Shown piece after piece: positions 1 through 8,957 of a DNA stretch of 33,383 nt. Under the pieces are notes generated by a model that saw only the letters and a program-made list of their open reading frames with translations, did no database searches and had not been told where the DNA came from. Both the position numbers and the translations under genes were made by a program. The stretch lies in contig JAAWDZ010000044.1 of the NCBI GenBank assembly GCA_022794015.1, positions 1-33,383 of the forward strand. Direction: 5' to 3'. Each line of letters begins with the position of its first letter. Positions within the stretch are counted from its first letter, which is position 1. This DNA is from Eubacterium sp. (GTDB taxonomy: Bacteria > Bacillota > Clostridia > Lachnospirales > Lachnospiraceae).

Positions 1-140
1 AAATAGTAAAAGTCCTTTAGGACTTAGTACAGAATGATGTTGCGGCTGGCGAACCCTTCGATGAGTCTTTAGACTCCAGAGCCGGCAATGAGCCCTTATA
101 GGGCGTGAGCAAACCACCGGCTAAGCCGGTGGTTCTGATT
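1..140 (+). mobile_element. Hairpin-rich sequence resembling the right end / omega-RNA region of an IS200/IS605-type (tnpB) element
   Basis: No gene is visible here, but four compact hairpins follow one another: AAGTCC/GGACTT (10-15/20-25), GAGTC/GACTC (63-67/72-76), a GCCC/GGGC pair near 92-103, and a 9-bp stem ACCACCGGC/GCCGGTGGT with a TAA loop (113-121/125-133). From memory, a series of short stems ending in a CCACCGG-type hairpin is typical of the 3' end of tnpB genes, where the guide-like omega RNA and the transposon right end overlap. The tnpB gene itself would lie upstream, outside the window. Alternatively it is only a terminator cluster of the upstream gene. Confidence 0.4.
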
Positions 141-201
141 TCACTTGAAAATGCTAAATGACTATTGTATGATAAAAATAGAGATTCAAAGGAGAAATGT
201 T

Positions 202-683
202 ATGCTGATTTATCATGGAAGTACGGTGATTGTAGAGTATCCGATGATTCGGCACAATCAGTGGACATTGGATTTTGGTCAGGGATTTTATACAACGTCA
301 AACAAAGAACAGGCCATTCGTTGGGTTCAAAAGGTAAAGCACAGAAGGGATGCAGAAAAGTGTTTTTGTCAGTTTATAAATTTGACAGGAGATCTGCAGA
401 AAGGGACTTAATAATACTTGATTTTGAATCTGCTGATAAGGATTGGCTAAACTTTGTATATAGCTGTCGCATGGGAAAGCCGAATCATATGGATTATGAT
501 ATGGTTCGCGGGGCAGTTGTGGATGATACGGTATATGCAGCAATTCAGTTATTTGAGATGGGGTTATTGGATGAAGAGGAAACATTGAAAAGACTGAAAA
601 TTCAAAAGTTATATGACCAGATACTTTTTCATACGAATAGATCATTAGATTATTGCCATTTTGTGCGGGTAATAGAACTGTGA
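202..683 (+). pseudogene. DUF3990-family protein, broken by a frameshift
   Basis: Translation from the ATG at 202 (preceded by AAAGGAGAA) gives MLIYHGSTVIVEYP and then LDFGQGFYTTSNKEQA, the conserved start of DUF3990 proteins, which I recall being grouped with ADP-ribosyltransferase-like folds. That frame runs into a stop at 409-411. The second half of the family (VYKFD, then DFESADKDWLNFV, then DDTVYAAIQLF and a C-terminal FVR motif) continues in the other frame up to the stop at 681-683. The shift must fall near 352-372, where there are A and T runs. Joined, the two halves give about 160 residues, the usual family length. It is followed at once by two small genes that commonly accompany this family. 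An assembly indel is the main alternative to a true pseudogene. Confidence 0.72.
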
Positions 684-691
684 GGGATTAT

Positions 692-928
692 ATGGATGAC
701 AATCAATTAGCGGCATTGCTTCCGTTTATGGCATCTGCTATTGCGGATAAAATAGCAGTATATTATCAGGTTAGCGAAGACGAAGCAATCCGGCGTTTGT
801 ACGATTCAAAATTATATGCTATGTTAGAGCAGGAAAAAACAAAGGTATGGCATTTTAGTGTGGTGAAGCTGTTTGAACTGTATCAGGAGGAAGTGGAAAA
901 TGGGATAATAGATTTTCCGGATTATTGA
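692..928 (+). CDS. Small conserved hypothetical protein next to DUF3990/DUF3791
   Basis: A 78-residue acidic, probably all-helical protein beginning MDDNQLAALLPFMASAIAD and ending in IIDFPDY. The start at 692 is chosen because GAGGG lies at 682-686, just after the stop of the DUF3990 frame at 683; an upstream in-frame start at 653 lacks a site and would overlap. There is no signal peptide or membrane segment. The motif EQEKTKVWHFS with a following LFELYQEE is familiar to me from small Clostridia proteins encoded beside DUF3990 and DUF3791 genes, but I know no assigned function. With the neighbours it may form a three-gene accessory module in which this is an immunity or regulatory partner; that is inference. 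Confidence 0.72.
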   Translation: MDDNQLAALLPFMASAIADKIAVYYQVSEDEAIRRLYDSKLYAMLEQEKTKVWHFSVVKLFELYQEEVENGIIDFPDY

Positions 929-938
929 GGTGTTTGTA

Positions 939-1145
939 ATGAGTGATACAATGTTATTCAAGACTTTCTGCATAGAACAATATAAACTGGAACATCATTT
1001 GAGCGGAAAGGATACGGTGCATCTGTTTTTTCAATATGGGGTTATGGATTACCTGCAGTCGTTTTATGATGTTTTGCACAGTATGGGAGCCCGGTATTTG
1101 GTAGAGGATATTGATTTGTATATTGAGGCAAAACAGATGGCGTGA
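939..1145 (+). CDS. DUF3791 family protein
   Basis: A 68-residue protein, MSDTMLFKTFCIEQYKLEHH onward, with the family-like features FCIEQYK, SFYDVLHSMGARYLVEDID and a short C-terminal helix IEAKQ. The ATG at 939 has GAGG at 927-930 overlapping the stop of the previous gene, so the two are translationally close. DUF3791 genes are commonly found beside DUF3990 genes in Clostridia; function is not established. If DUF3990 is a toxin, one of the two small proteins is the natural antitoxin candidate. Here the DUF3990 gene is broken, so this gene may be a relic kept by chance or by cross-protection. Confidence 0.75.
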   Translation: MSDTMLFKTFCIEQYKLEHHLSGKDTVHLFFQYGVMDYLQSFYDVLHSMGARYLVEDIDLYIEAKQMA

Positions 1146-1222
1146 TGCTTTTTGTAAAATTATTTGCAAAGAGGATAAATGTGCTGTGATAATAGATCAA
1201 ACAGATAATGGGAGGTTGTTTT

Positions 1223-1564
1223 ATGCTTGTAATGTTAAATTCGTTGCTTAAACAGTATATAGAAGAAATCGGGAAAATTTACGGGGAGCATCTTAAGTCC
1301 GTGATTCTATATGGTTCCTATGCCAGAGGAGATTTTAGGCCGGAATCAGATATTGATATTATGATTTTACTGGATTTGTCAGATATGGAGATTTGCGAAT
1401 ATCGTAAACAGTTTTCATGGATTACGTATGATTTTTATGAAGAACACGATATTGATATTAAACCGATTGCAAAGAGTGAAGCACATTATAAAAAATGGCT
1501 AAATGCTTATCTGTTTTATGCAAGTGTCAAGCGGGAAGGGGTGGAATTATATGGAACTGCCTGA
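1223..1564 (+). CDS. MNT-type minimal nucleotidyltransferase (antitoxin of a MNT/HEPN pair)
   Basis: A 113-residue protein from the ATG at 1223; GGGAGG at 1210-1215 is correctly spaced, which favours it over the ATG at 1208. It carries the polymerase-beta-like nucleotidyltransferase signature: ILYGSYARGDFRPESDIDI, i.e. the GS-x10-DxD metal and nucleotide site. MNT proteins act as antitoxins that AMPylate or otherwise neutralise a HEPN ribonuclease encoded next door. The following ORF overlaps by 14 bases and starts like a HEPN protein, but is truncated. So the antitoxin is intact while its toxin appears broken. Confidence 0.85.
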   Translation: MLVMLNSLLKQYIEEIGKIYGEHLKSVILYGSYARGDFRPESDIDIMILLDLSDMEICEYRKQFSWITYDFYEEHDIDIKPIAKSEAHYKKWLNAYLFYASVKREGVELYGTA

Positions 1565-1703
1565 GAGCGGAAACGTTGAAGACTTAGTACGTTATCGTAT
1601 TGATACAGCAAAGAGTGATTTACAGTCAGTCCAAATGTTGATAGGGGAAAAGGTGTTTTTTGACAAGAAAAGCGATGTGAAAATAAATTATGGACTAAAA
1701 TGA
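1551..1703 (+). pseudogene. Truncated HEPN-domain protein (toxin remnant)
   Basis: Starts at an ATG that overlaps the end of the MNT gene by 14 bases, the normal arrangement of MNT/HEPN operons. Residues 9-34 (DLVRYRIDTAKSDLQSVQML and following) match the first helix of HEPN proteins, but the reading frame ends after 50 residues; typical members are about 120-140 residues and need the C-terminal Rx4-6H ribonuclease motif, which is absent. After the stop at 1703 no further HEPN sequence is visible; the Rpn gene begins 21 bases later. This suggests a deletion that joined the HEPN stub to unrelated sequence. Confidence 0.65.
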
Positions 1704-1724
1704 GTGTAAAGGAGGCAGGAAATT

Positions 1725-2567
1725 TTGAACTCAGGAATGGAAAATGAAGTAAAAGTTGTATCTTGGGAGAAATTGGGAATATCCAATGATTTTCTGTTCG
1801 GTAAAATTATGCAGGATGCGGAATTGTGCAAGGAATTGTTGCAAAGGATACTTCCGGATTTGGAGATAGACCATATCGAATATCCGCAGCTACAGAAAGA
1901 GATTAAGCCTGATGCAGATGCAAAAAGTATTCGTTTGGATGTGTATGTAAGGGATGGTAAAGGCACAATATACGATATTGAAATGCAAGTTACGGATACA
2001 AAGGAGCTCCCAAAGAGAACCCGATATTACCAAAGCTTAATAGATTTGCAGCTGATAGATAAAGGGCAGCATTATAAACTGTTAAAGCCAAGCTATATTA
2101 TTTTTATATGCCCATTTGATATATTTGGCCAGGGACGGCATATTTATACGTTTGAGAATACCTGTAAAGAGGATAAAAATATAGTTCTGGAAGATGGAGC
2201 AGTGAAGATATTTCTGAATGCGGACAGTAAAATGGACGATGTAAGTCGGGAACTGGCGGCTTTTCTGGATTATGTGGCTGGAAAGGAAACGGATGATTTA
2301 TTTGTAGAGAAGCTGAAGGATGCAGTAAAGAGGGCAAAGAAAAACAGGGAATGGAGGCATGAATATATGACGTTGTTAATGAGAGATCAGGAGAATATAG
2401 AAAAAGGGATAGAAAAAGGAATAGAAAGAGGGACATTGCAAGAGCGCAGAAAAATCATAATTAAAATGATAGGGCAGGGATTTAATGATGTACAAATTAT
2501 GTCTGTTTGCGAAACGAATGAAGAAGAGATAAGCTTATGCAGAAAAAACATGCGCCGTAGGATGTAG
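1725..2567 (+). CDS. Rpn family recombination-promoting nuclease / PD-(D/E)XK nuclease family transposase
   Basis: A 280-residue protein with the opening SNDFLFGKIMQD and the nuclease core RLDVYVRDGKGTIYDIEMQ (D about residue 72, ExQ about residues 85-87), typical of the Rpn/PDDEXK_2 proteins once annotated as transposases. A charged stretch with repeated EKGIEKGIERG follows at about residues 225-238, common in this family, then a short helical tail resembling a DNA-binding segment. AGGAGG at 1710-1715 fits the TTG start at 1725 with 9 bases spacing; an ATG at 1737 is the alternative. Such genes multiply in Clostridia and mark mobile or recombining regions. It appears full length. Confidence 0.85.
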   Translation: MNSGMENEVKVVSWEKLGISNDFLFGKIMQDAELCKELLQRILPDLEIDHIEYPQLQKEIKPDADAKSIRLDVYVRDGKGTIYDIEMQVTDTKELPKRTRYYQSLIDLQLIDKGQHYKLLKPSYIIFICPFDIFGQGRHIYTFENTCKEDKNIVLEDGAVKIFLNADSKMDDVSRELAAFLDYVAGKETDDLFVEKLKDAVKRAKKNREWRHEYMTLLMRDQENIEKGIEKGIERGTLQERRKIIIKMIGQGFNDVQIMSVCETNEEEISLCRKNMRRRM

Positions 2568-2849
2568 AAAACCGAAGGAGAGCAGCGAATAGGAGCGTTA
2601 AGGATTGAGAGAATTGAAACGTGTTGTAGGGAGGGCGGATGCAGGAGCGGAGGTCGTAAAAAAGCACACAAAAAGCACACAAACTGTATAAAACAGGATA
2701 AATGCAAAAGAAATTAGCGGGGTATATTTAAAAAGTGATTTGTGGAAAAGCCTGTATTTACAGGGATTAGAGCCAATTTTTTAAATTTGTTTAAGCAGTA
2801 AAAAAATCGCCGCATGAGAGTACGAATCCTCTCACGCACGTCAACTTAT

Positions 2850-2881
2850 CCCTTGAAAACCTTAAGTTTTCAAGGGGTTTT
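2850..2881 (+). terminator. Strong intrinsic terminator
   Basis: An 11-bp perfect stem, CCCTTGAAAAC (2850-2860) and GTTTTCAAGGG (2866-2876), with a 5-base loop and then GTTTTTC. It ends the accessory patch. The 280 bases between the Rpn gene and this stem hold no supported gene. Confidence 0.85.
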
Positions 2882-2984
2882 TCTGTGTTATAATTAAAGA
2901 GCTGACAAAAAACCAATAAATTTTAAAAAACAAACAGAAACAAACATAGAGCAGGGTATTTTTAGTGAAACAGGAGGAAGGCAT

Positions 2985-3053
2985 ATGGGAGTTACGAAGA
3001 TTTATCATCATCTGTTGACTGCATCTGTTTACGCTCTTCCTTATAATCATTAG
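2985..3053 (+). CDS. Possible 22-residue small ORF
   Basis: ATG at 2985 is preceded by CAGGAGGAAG at 2971-2980, one of the better ribosome binding sites in the window. It encodes MGVTKIYHHLLTASVYALPY plus two residues, then TAG. There is no sequence family I recognise. The rest of the 2568-3329 gap holds no other ORF with a good start. It could be a small expressed peptide or the surviving start of a deleted gene. No leader-type stem or attenuator was seen after it. Confidence 0.3.
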   Translation: MGVTKIYHHLLTASVYALPYNH

Positions 3054-3251
3054 ATGAGAGACGGATCAAGTAATGATATCATACATTCCGCTTACCAGCG
3101 CCCATACCCGTCCCATTTTGGAATGCTGGTTGCCGCTGTTTCCCTGTTTTCTTTAAAAGCCCGAAGCCAGACAGCGATTTAAATTCATATTTAAATTTTA
3201 AGATTTTCCAAAGATCTTTCTTATGATAAAATAACATTTATATGTGTCTGG

Positions 3252-3280
3252 TTGACATTTGTCCTTAGAAGAAGTAACAT
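3252..3280 (+). promoter_or_regulatory. Sigma-A-like promoter of the penicillin-binding protein gene
   Basis: A perfect -35 TTGACA (3252-3257), 17-base spacer, and a weaker -10 TAACAT (3275-3280), placed 50-75 bases before the candidate starts of the PBP gene. Confidence 0.55.
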
Positions 3281-3329
3281 TCTATGGAACAGTACATAAG
3301 CTTTAAAAAAGCTGCATACTGTAGATAAC

Positions 3330-5774
3330 ATGATAAAAAGCAAGGTGATGGAATTGGACAAAAAGGCAACGAAAAAGCAGACGACACAGAAAAAATCCAC
3401 AAAACAGGGTTCAAAAAAGGCTCCGAAAAAAAAGACTGCATCAGGAAAGAAAACAGTGCGTCAACCACAGGCGAAAAAAAAGATAAAACGTAAACGGAGC
3501 GCTTTTGGCACAGGTATTAAAATTACATTGTCTCTGATGATGTTAGTTATGCTTGGTATCGTTGGGATGGTGTTTTTTAAATACAAAGATGATATCAGCG
3601 CATGGCAGCAGGAAGCGAAGCAGAAAGTAGAAGCAAGCAGCCGCAGAGATTTTCGTCCATTAAATATTTCTTATATTTATGACAAGGATGGAAATCAGAT
3701 TGCGGAGCTGTCAGCTTCGGAGAAGAATATTTATTTGAAATATAAGGATATTCCACAGGATGCAGTAAATGCCTTTATTGCGGTAGAGGATCGCAATTTC
3801 TGGACAAATAACGGATATGATATGAAAGGGATTTTCCGGGTTGCGGTTACATATTTAAAGAGCCAGGGTTCGCTTATTCATGGGGCGAGTACAATTACGC
3901 AGCAGTTAGCACGGAAGATTTATCTGACAAATGAGGTTTCGATTGCGAGAAAGGTAAAAGAGATTATGATTGCAACGGAACTGACAAAGAAATATACCAA
4001 AGAGCAGATTATGGAATTTTATGTGAATAACTGTTGCTTTGCAAATAATATTTATGGGATTGAGGCGGCGGCGGATGCGTATTTTCGGATTTCTGCATCT
4101 GAACTTACGTTGTCGCAGGCGGCGTATTTGTGTGCGATTCCCAATCGTCCGACTTATTATAATCCTTATACCGATCCGGAACGTGCAATAGAGCGGCGGG
4201 ATAAGATTTTGCAGGATATGTATGAGTGTGGCTATATTACGGAATCGGAGCTGACAGAGGCGCTATCGGAGGAAATTACGATTTCGGAGCCGAAGAGAAA
4301 CAGTTCGGATCGTGTCAATAATTATCAGACAACATATGCCTTAAACTGCGCGGTAAAATATATGATGCAGGAGGAAGGATTTACTTTTCAGTATGATTTT
4401 GATTCCGAGGAGTCATATAAAAGTTATCAGGAGCAGTATGATACCTGGTATTCAGATGTGCGAGACAGAATTTATACCGGTGGATATAAAATTTATACTT
4501 CTTTGGACAGTGAAGCACAGAATTCTTTGCAGTCAATTATTGACAATGGTTTGAATATGGATGTTTCGATCGGTTCGTCTGGCATGTATGATTTCCAAGG
4601 AGCTTTAACGGCGATTGACAATAATACCGGAAAAGTAATTGCAGTTGTCGGGGGACGGTCGCAGGAAGGGTTTTTAAATTCGTATACTCTGAACCGGGCA
4701 TATCAAAGCCACAGGCAGCCAGGGAGCACAATTAAGCCTCTTGTGGTTTATACGCCGGCACTGATGCAGGGCTATACGGAAAATTCGACGCTTAATAATA
4801 TTGATGTCTCCGTTGCAAAAAAAAGTAAAACGGTTTCGACGATGAGCGGATCTCCGTTTTCACTGCGGAGCGCGGTAGAACAAAGCAAGAATGGCTGTGC
4901 TTATCAGTTGTTTAATGATATTGGAGCCAGTTATGGGCTTTCTTTTATCAAAGCAATGAACTATGATAAAATTGTACCGCAGGATGAAACCTTGTCGGCA
5001 GCTCTGGGTGGTCTGACTTATGGAGCAACGACAGAGCAGATGGCCGGTGCGTATGCGGCTTTGGAAAACCATGGAACCTATCGGGAAACCAGCTGTATTA
5101 CTTCTATTAAAGATCTGGATGGAAAAGAGAAGTATTTAGAGCCGTTGGAAAAGGAAGTTTACAGTCCACAGGCAGCAGATAAAATGGTGGATATTTTAAA
5201 AGGAGTTATTAGCAGGGGTACTGCAGCTTCTATGAAATGGTCCTCTGCGTCAAAAGTGGAGGCGGCAGGAAAGACGGGTACGACCAATGACAGTAAGGAC
5301 GGTTGGTTTTGTGGGATTACACCGTATTTTACGGTAGCCGTATGGGTCGGATTTGATACGCCAAAAACGCTCAGCAATCTTTATGGGGCGACTTATCCGG
5401 CTTCGATCTGGAAAGAATCCATGCTGTATCTGTTGGATTCCTATGGATATGAAACAGGATCGTTTGATAAGGAGAACGGTACGGGCAGTGACACGGATAC
5501 CTATGCAAATGAAGAATTTTTACCAGGGCGTGCAGATGATGAAGTGCTTTCGGACGGCTATACAGTAGCGGATTACCGCAGGGATCGGACGATAGGGAAA
5601 CAGATTCAGGCGGTGATTGATCAGATTCGGGCATTAGATCCGGGCGCCGGAGATTATCAGAGCAGAAAAGAGGAATTGTATCAGCAGGGATGTGCACAGG
5701 TTGCAACAATTTACAGTCGGAAATATACGCAGGAAATGCAGCAGGCGTTAGACAGCGCATATGGAGGCGGTTAA
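3330..5774 (+). CDS. Class A penicillin-binding protein (bifunctional glycosyltransferase / transpeptidase)
   Basis: Polymerises lipid II glycan strands and cross-links them outside the membrane. The 814-residue product has a very basic Lys-rich cytoplasmic tail (residues 1-60), one membrane segment (about 68-86), a glycosyltransferase family 51 domain with EDRNF at 153-157 and the TITQQLARK block, then a transpeptidase domain with SxxK at 466-469 (STIK), SxN at 519-521 (SKN) and KTG at 648-650. All catalytic motifs are intact. The C-terminal 100 residues are acidic then helical. The start is uncertain: the ATG at 3330 has no clear ribosome site; AAGG at 3341-3344 better serves the TTG at 3354, or less well the ATG at 3348. 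It is transcribed alone; secG has its own promoter. Confidence 0.95.
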   Translation: MIKSKVMELDKKATKKQTTQKKSTKQGSKKAPKKKTASGKKTVRQPQAKKKIKRKRSAFGTGIKITLSLMMLVMLGIVGMVFFKYKDDISAWQQEAKQKVEASSRRDFRPLNISYIYDKDGNQIAELSASEKNIYLKYKDIPQDAVNAFIAVEDRNFWTNNGYDMKGIFRVAVTYLKSQGSLIHGASTITQQLARKIYLTNEVSIARKVKEIMIATELTKKYTKEQIMEFYVNNCCFANNIYGIEAAADAYFRISASELTLSQAAYLCAIPNRPTYYNPYTDPERAIERRDKILQDMYECGYITESELTEALSEEITISEPKRNSSDRVNNYQTTYALNCAVKYMMQEEGFTFQYDFDSEESYKSYQEQYDTWYSDVRDRIYTGGYKIYTSLDSEAQNSLQSIIDNGLNMDVSIGSSGMYDFQGALTAIDNNTGKVIAVVGGRSQEGFLNSYTLNRAYQSHRQPGSTIKPLVVYTPALMQGYTENSTLNNIDVSVAKKSKTVSTMSGSPFSLRSAVEQSKNGCAYQLFNDIGASYGLSFIKAMNYDKIVPQDETLSAALGGLTYGATTEQMAGAYAALENHGTYRETSCITSIKDLDGKEKYLEPLEKEVYSPQAADKMVDILKGVISRGTAASMKWSSASKVEAAGKTGTTNDSKDGWFCGITPYFTVAVWVGFDTPKTLSNLYGATYPASIWKESMLYLLDSYGYETGSFDKENGTGSDTDTYANEEFLPGRADDEVLSDGYTVADYRRDRTIGKQIQAVIDQIRALDPGAGDYQSRKEELYQQGCAQVATIYSRKYTQEMQQALDSAYGGG

Positions 5775-5823
5775 TGGGCGGCGCGGCCATGTTCAGAATA
5801 TTGAAAAATTCTTCTTTTCACTC

Positions 5824-5852
5824 TTGAAAAAAGGATATGTATATGCTATACT
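5824..5852 (+). promoter_or_regulatory. Promoter of secG
   Basis: TTGAAA (5824-5829), 17-base spacer, TATACT (5847-5852); it lies about 50 bases upstream of the secG start and after the stop of the PBP gene. Confidence 0.65.
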
Positions 5853-5901
5853 GTTGGAAGTTGTGGAACGATAAAGAAAAAGATTGCAGGAGGTATTACC
5901 C

Positions 5902-6141
5902 GTGGCAGTAGTTAAGACGATTGTAACAGTTGTATTTATTTTAATATGCCTGGCATTGACCGTTATTATTTTGATGCAGGAAGGTAAGTCAGCAGGGTTA
6001 GGAGCAATTGCAGGTGCAGCAGACACGTACTGGGGAAAGAACAAGGGACGTTCTATGGAAGGAATGCTTGTGAAAGGTACCAAGGCTTTGGTCGCACTGT
6101 TTATTATAATTGCTGCAGTGCTGAACATTGGAAGCTTTTAA
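5902..6141 (+). CDS. secG: Protein translocase subunit SecG
   Basis: A 79-residue membrane protein of the SecYEG channel. Two hydrophobic helices (VKTIVTVVFILICLALTVI and the C-terminal ALVALFIIIAAVLNI) flank the conserved loop with MQEGKSAGLG and GAADTYWGKNKGRS, which is diagnostic. The GTG at 5902 is chosen because GCAGGAGG (5886-5893) precedes it with normal spacing; the in-frame TTG at 5884 lies upstream of that site. It precedes rnr, smpB and ssrA, a common order in Firmicutes. Confidence 0.93.
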   Translation: MAVVKTIVTVVFILICLALTVIILMQEGKSAGLGAIAGAADTYWGKNKGRSMEGMLVKGTKALVALFIIIAAVLNIGSF

Positions 6142-6290
6142 GAGAGTTATGTCGGAGATCCGGCGAGGATGAAGTCTGTCTTTTAGGCAGGCTTTATTTG
6201 TTTTCTGGATAATGTATCCAGTCTATTAAGTCGGAAATCGGAGGATACTAATTTAATGGATAAGCGGAACAGAAAGGAGGCGGGAAAAAT

Positions 6291-8429
6291 ATGGATAGAG
6301 AACAATTTGAAAAACGAAAAAAGATTATATACGAATTGATTTGTGATAAAATATATGTACCGATGAAGATAAAGGAAATGGCGGTACTGCTTTCGGTTCC
6401 CAAAAGTGAGCGGCATGATTTGGAAGAGGTTTTAAATGCACTGATAGCAGACGGAAAGGTACAGGTATCTGCAAAGGGCAAATATTCCAGAGCAAAAGGA
6501 ACTGTTGTAAAGGGGACGTTTATCGGACATGCGAGAGGCTATGGGTTTGTGGAGGCAGAAGGCGAAACGGAGGATATTTTTATTCCGGCTGATCAGACTT
6601 TGGGAGCATTTCACAAAGATACGGTACAGGTAGCGGTAAACCCGGTTTCATCCGGAAAACGTAAGGAGGGTAAGGTAATCAAAGTGCTTTCCCACGGACT
6701 TACCCAGGTAATCGGGCTTTACGAATCCAGTCAAAATTATGGATTTGTGATTCCGGACGATCCGAAAATCGGAAAGGATATTTTTGTACAAAAAGAACGC
6801 TCTAAGGGAGCTACAGACGGGCATAAGGTGATTGTGGCGCTTACGGATTACGGAAAAGCCGACAGGAATCCGGAGGGCAAGGTTGTGGAAATTTTAGGCC
6901 ACATTGACAGTCCGGGGACGGATATTATTTCGATAATACGGGCCAGTGAAATTCCCGTAGATTTTTCGGAAAAGGTCTTAAACCAGGCGGAACGTGTAGC
7001 AAAGGACGTATCTGCGGCAGATAGAGCAGGACGTATGGATCTGCGTGACTGGCAGATGGTTACGATTGATGGGGAAGACGCAAAAGACCTGGATGATGCG
7101 GTTTCACTGACAAAGGAAGGCAGCTTATACTGTCTGGGTGTGCATATTGCCGATGTGACCAATTATGTGCAGGAACACAGCGCTTTGGATGTCGAGGCTT
7201 TAGAACGCGGAACAAGCGTATATCTGGTGGATCGGGTGATTCCGATGCTGCCGCAGGCGCTTTCTAACGGCATCTGTTCATTAAATGAAGGAGTAGATCG
7301 TCTGGCCTTAAGCTGTATTATGAAAATTGACGAAAAGGGAAAAGTAACAGACCATACGATTGCAGAAACGGTAATCCGGGTAGACCGCAGAATGAGTTAT
7401 ACCAATGTGAAGAAGATTTTGGAAGATCGGGATGCGGCAGTAATGGAGGAATATCAAGAACTTGTACCGCTGTTTGAGCGCATGGAAGAACTGTCTGCCA
7501 TTCTGCGCAAGAAGCGGATACAGCGTGGTTCGATTGATTTTGATTTTCCGGAAACAAAAATGATTCTGGACGAGGAGGGACATCCTGTTGAAATTCGGCC
7601 ATACGAGCGAAATGTGGCGACGAAGATAATTGAAGATTTTATGCTGGCTGCAAATGAAACGGTAGCGGAGGATTTTTACTGGCAGCAGATTCCGTTTGTG
7701 TATCGAACACATGAAAATCCAGATCCTGAGAGAGTCCGGAAGCTGGCGACATTTATCAACAATTTTGGATATTCTATCCATATTGGTACAGACGAAATAC
7801 ACCCAAAGGAGCTGCAGAAGCTTCTGCAGAGGATACAGGGTTCCGATGAGGATACTTTAATCAGCCGTCTGACCTTGCGTTCCATGAAGCAGGCGAAGTA
7901 CTCCGTTTTTTGTACAGGGCATTTTGGACTGGCAGCGTCTTTTTACTGTCATTTTACTTCCCCGATCCGGCGGTATCCGGATCTGCAGATCCATCGCATT
8001 ATTAAGGAATGTCTGCGGGGCAGGATGAATGAAAAGCGTATGGTTCATTATGAAGAAATTTTGCCGGAAGTAGCTTTTCATGCGAGTGAGACAGAGCGCA
8101 GGGCAGAGGAACTGGAGCGGGAAACGGAAAAATTAAAGAAGGCGGAATATATGTCGGCCCATATCGGAGAAAAATTTGAGGGTGTCATTTCCGGGGTTAC
8201 GGCGTGGGGATTGTATGTGGAATTGTCCAATACCATAGAAGGACTTGTGCACGTTACATCACTTTTGGATGATTATTATGAATATGCCGAAGATACGTAT
8301 GAATTGGTAGGCAGAACGAATAACCGCCGCTATAAACTGGGACAGAAAGTGAAAATAATAGTTGCGGCTGCGGATCTTTTGCAGCGCACAATTGATTTTG
8401 AGCTGGCAGAGGAAGGGATGGCCAGATAG
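6291..8429 (+). CDS. rnr: Ribonuclease R
   Basis: A 712-residue 3'-5' exoribonuclease that degrades structured RNA and works with tmRNA in quality control. Order of domains: N-terminal winged-helix (residues 1-60), cold-shock-type OB folds (about 65-215, with [16 protein letters not shown] and [13 protein letters not shown]), the RNB catalytic domain containing [14 protein letters not shown] (about 260-273), and a C-terminal S1 domain (about 620-705, [17 protein letters not shown]). The acidic residues for metal binding are present. AGGAGGCGGG lies just before the ATG. The smpB gene begins 16 bases after its stop, so the two are probably one operon. Confidence 0.96.
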   Translation: MDREQFEKRKKIIYELICDKIYVPMKIKEMAVLLSVPKSERHDLEEVLNALIADGKVQVSAKGKYSRAKGTVVKGTFIGHARGYGFVEAEGETEDIFIPADQTLGAFHKDTVQVAVNPVSSGKRKEGKVIKVLSHGLTQVIGLYESSQNYGFVIPDDPKIGKDIFVQKERSKGATDGHKVIVALTDYGKADRNPEGKVVEILGHIDSPGTDIISIIRASEIPVDFSEKVLNQAERVAKDVSAADRAGRMDLRDWQMVTIDGEDAKDLDDAVSLTKEGSLYCLGVHIADVTNYVQEHSALDVEALERGTSVYLVDRVIPMLPQALSNGICSLNEGVDRLALSCIMKIDEKGKVTDHTIAETVIRVDRRMSYTNVKKILEDRDAAVMEEYQELVPLFERMEELSAILRKKRIQRGSIDFDFPETKMILDEEGHPVEIRPYERNVATKIIEDFMLAANETVAEDFYWQQIPFVYRTHENPDPERVRKLATFINNFGYSIHIGTDEIHPKELQKLLQRIQGSDEDTLISRLTLRSMKQAKYSVFCTGHFGLAASFYCHFTSPIRRYPDLQIHRIIKECLRGRMNEKRMVHYEEILPEVAFHASETERRAEELERETEKLKKAEYMSAHIGEKFEGVISGVTAWGLYVELSNTIEGLVHVTSLLDDYYEYAEDTYELVGRTNNRRYKLGQKVKIIVAAADLLQRTIDFELAEEGMAR

Positions 8430-8445
8430 AGGAGGGGAGCATAAG

Positions 8446-8913
8446 ATGGCAAAGGACAGTATCAAATGTATTGCAAACAACAAGAAAGCCAGACATGATT
8501 ATTTTCTGGAGGAGAACTATGAAGCGGGTATTTGTCTGCATGGGACAGAGGTAAAATCGCTGCGCATGGGCAAATGCAGCATCAAAGAGGCGTATGTCAG
8601 AATTCAGGAGGGGGAAGTTATCATTTATGGGATGCATATCTCTCCCTATGAAAAAGGCAATATTTTTAATAAAGATCCCTTAAGGCCCAGGAAGCTTCTG
8701 ATGCACAGGAAGGAAATCCGAAAGCTGGGGCAAAAAATTGCCGAGAAAGGGTATACATTGGTTCCGGTAGAGATTTATTTTAAAGGAAGCCTTGTAAAAG
8801 TGCAGATATCGCTTGCAAAAGGTAAAAAGCTTTACGATAAGCGTGACGATATTGCCAGAAAGGATCAGCGCAGAGAGGCTGAACGCAATTTTAAGGTGCG
8901 AAATTTATACTAA
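8446..8913 (+). CDS. smpB: SsrA-binding protein SmpB
   Basis: A 155-residue RNA-binding protein that brings tmRNA to stalled ribosomes. It shows the family blocks [38 protein letters not shown], the HISPYEKGN loop, the [12 protein letters not shown] segment, and the basic C-terminal tail [30 protein letters not shown] precedes the ATG. Its RNA partner ssrA starts 44 bases downstream of the stop with a separate promoter. Confidence 0.97.
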   Translation: MAKDSIKCIANNKKARHDYFLEENYEAGICLHGTEVKSLRMGKCSIKEAYVRIQEGEVIIYGMHISPYEKGNIFNKDPLRPRKLLMHRKEIRKLGQKIAEKGYTLVPVEIYFKGSLVKVQISLAKGKKLYDKRDDIARKDQRREAERNFKVRNLY

Positions 8914-8916
8914 GGG

Positions 8917-8944
8917 TTGACCCGCGCGAAAATTTTGCTATAAT
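8917..8944 (+). promoter_or_regulatory. Promoter of ssrA
   Basis: TTGACC (8917-8922), 16-base spacer, perfect TATAAT (8939-8944), about 13 bases before the mature tmRNA 5' end. Confidence 0.85.
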
Positions 8945-8957
8945 AGTAAAGATATAA

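Noticed and set aside
2812..2842. GAGAG ... CTCTC stem with a T-loop-like ACGAATC, resembling the 3' end of a tRNA.
   Set aside because: No matching acceptor, anticodon or D arm could be found upstream, and the loop is 8 bases; possibly a remnant or att fragment, but not supportable as a tRNA.
6256..6290. Short ORF starting at an ATG just before rnr.
   Set aside because: It overlaps the ribosome site and start of rnr, has no site of its own and no recognisable sequence.
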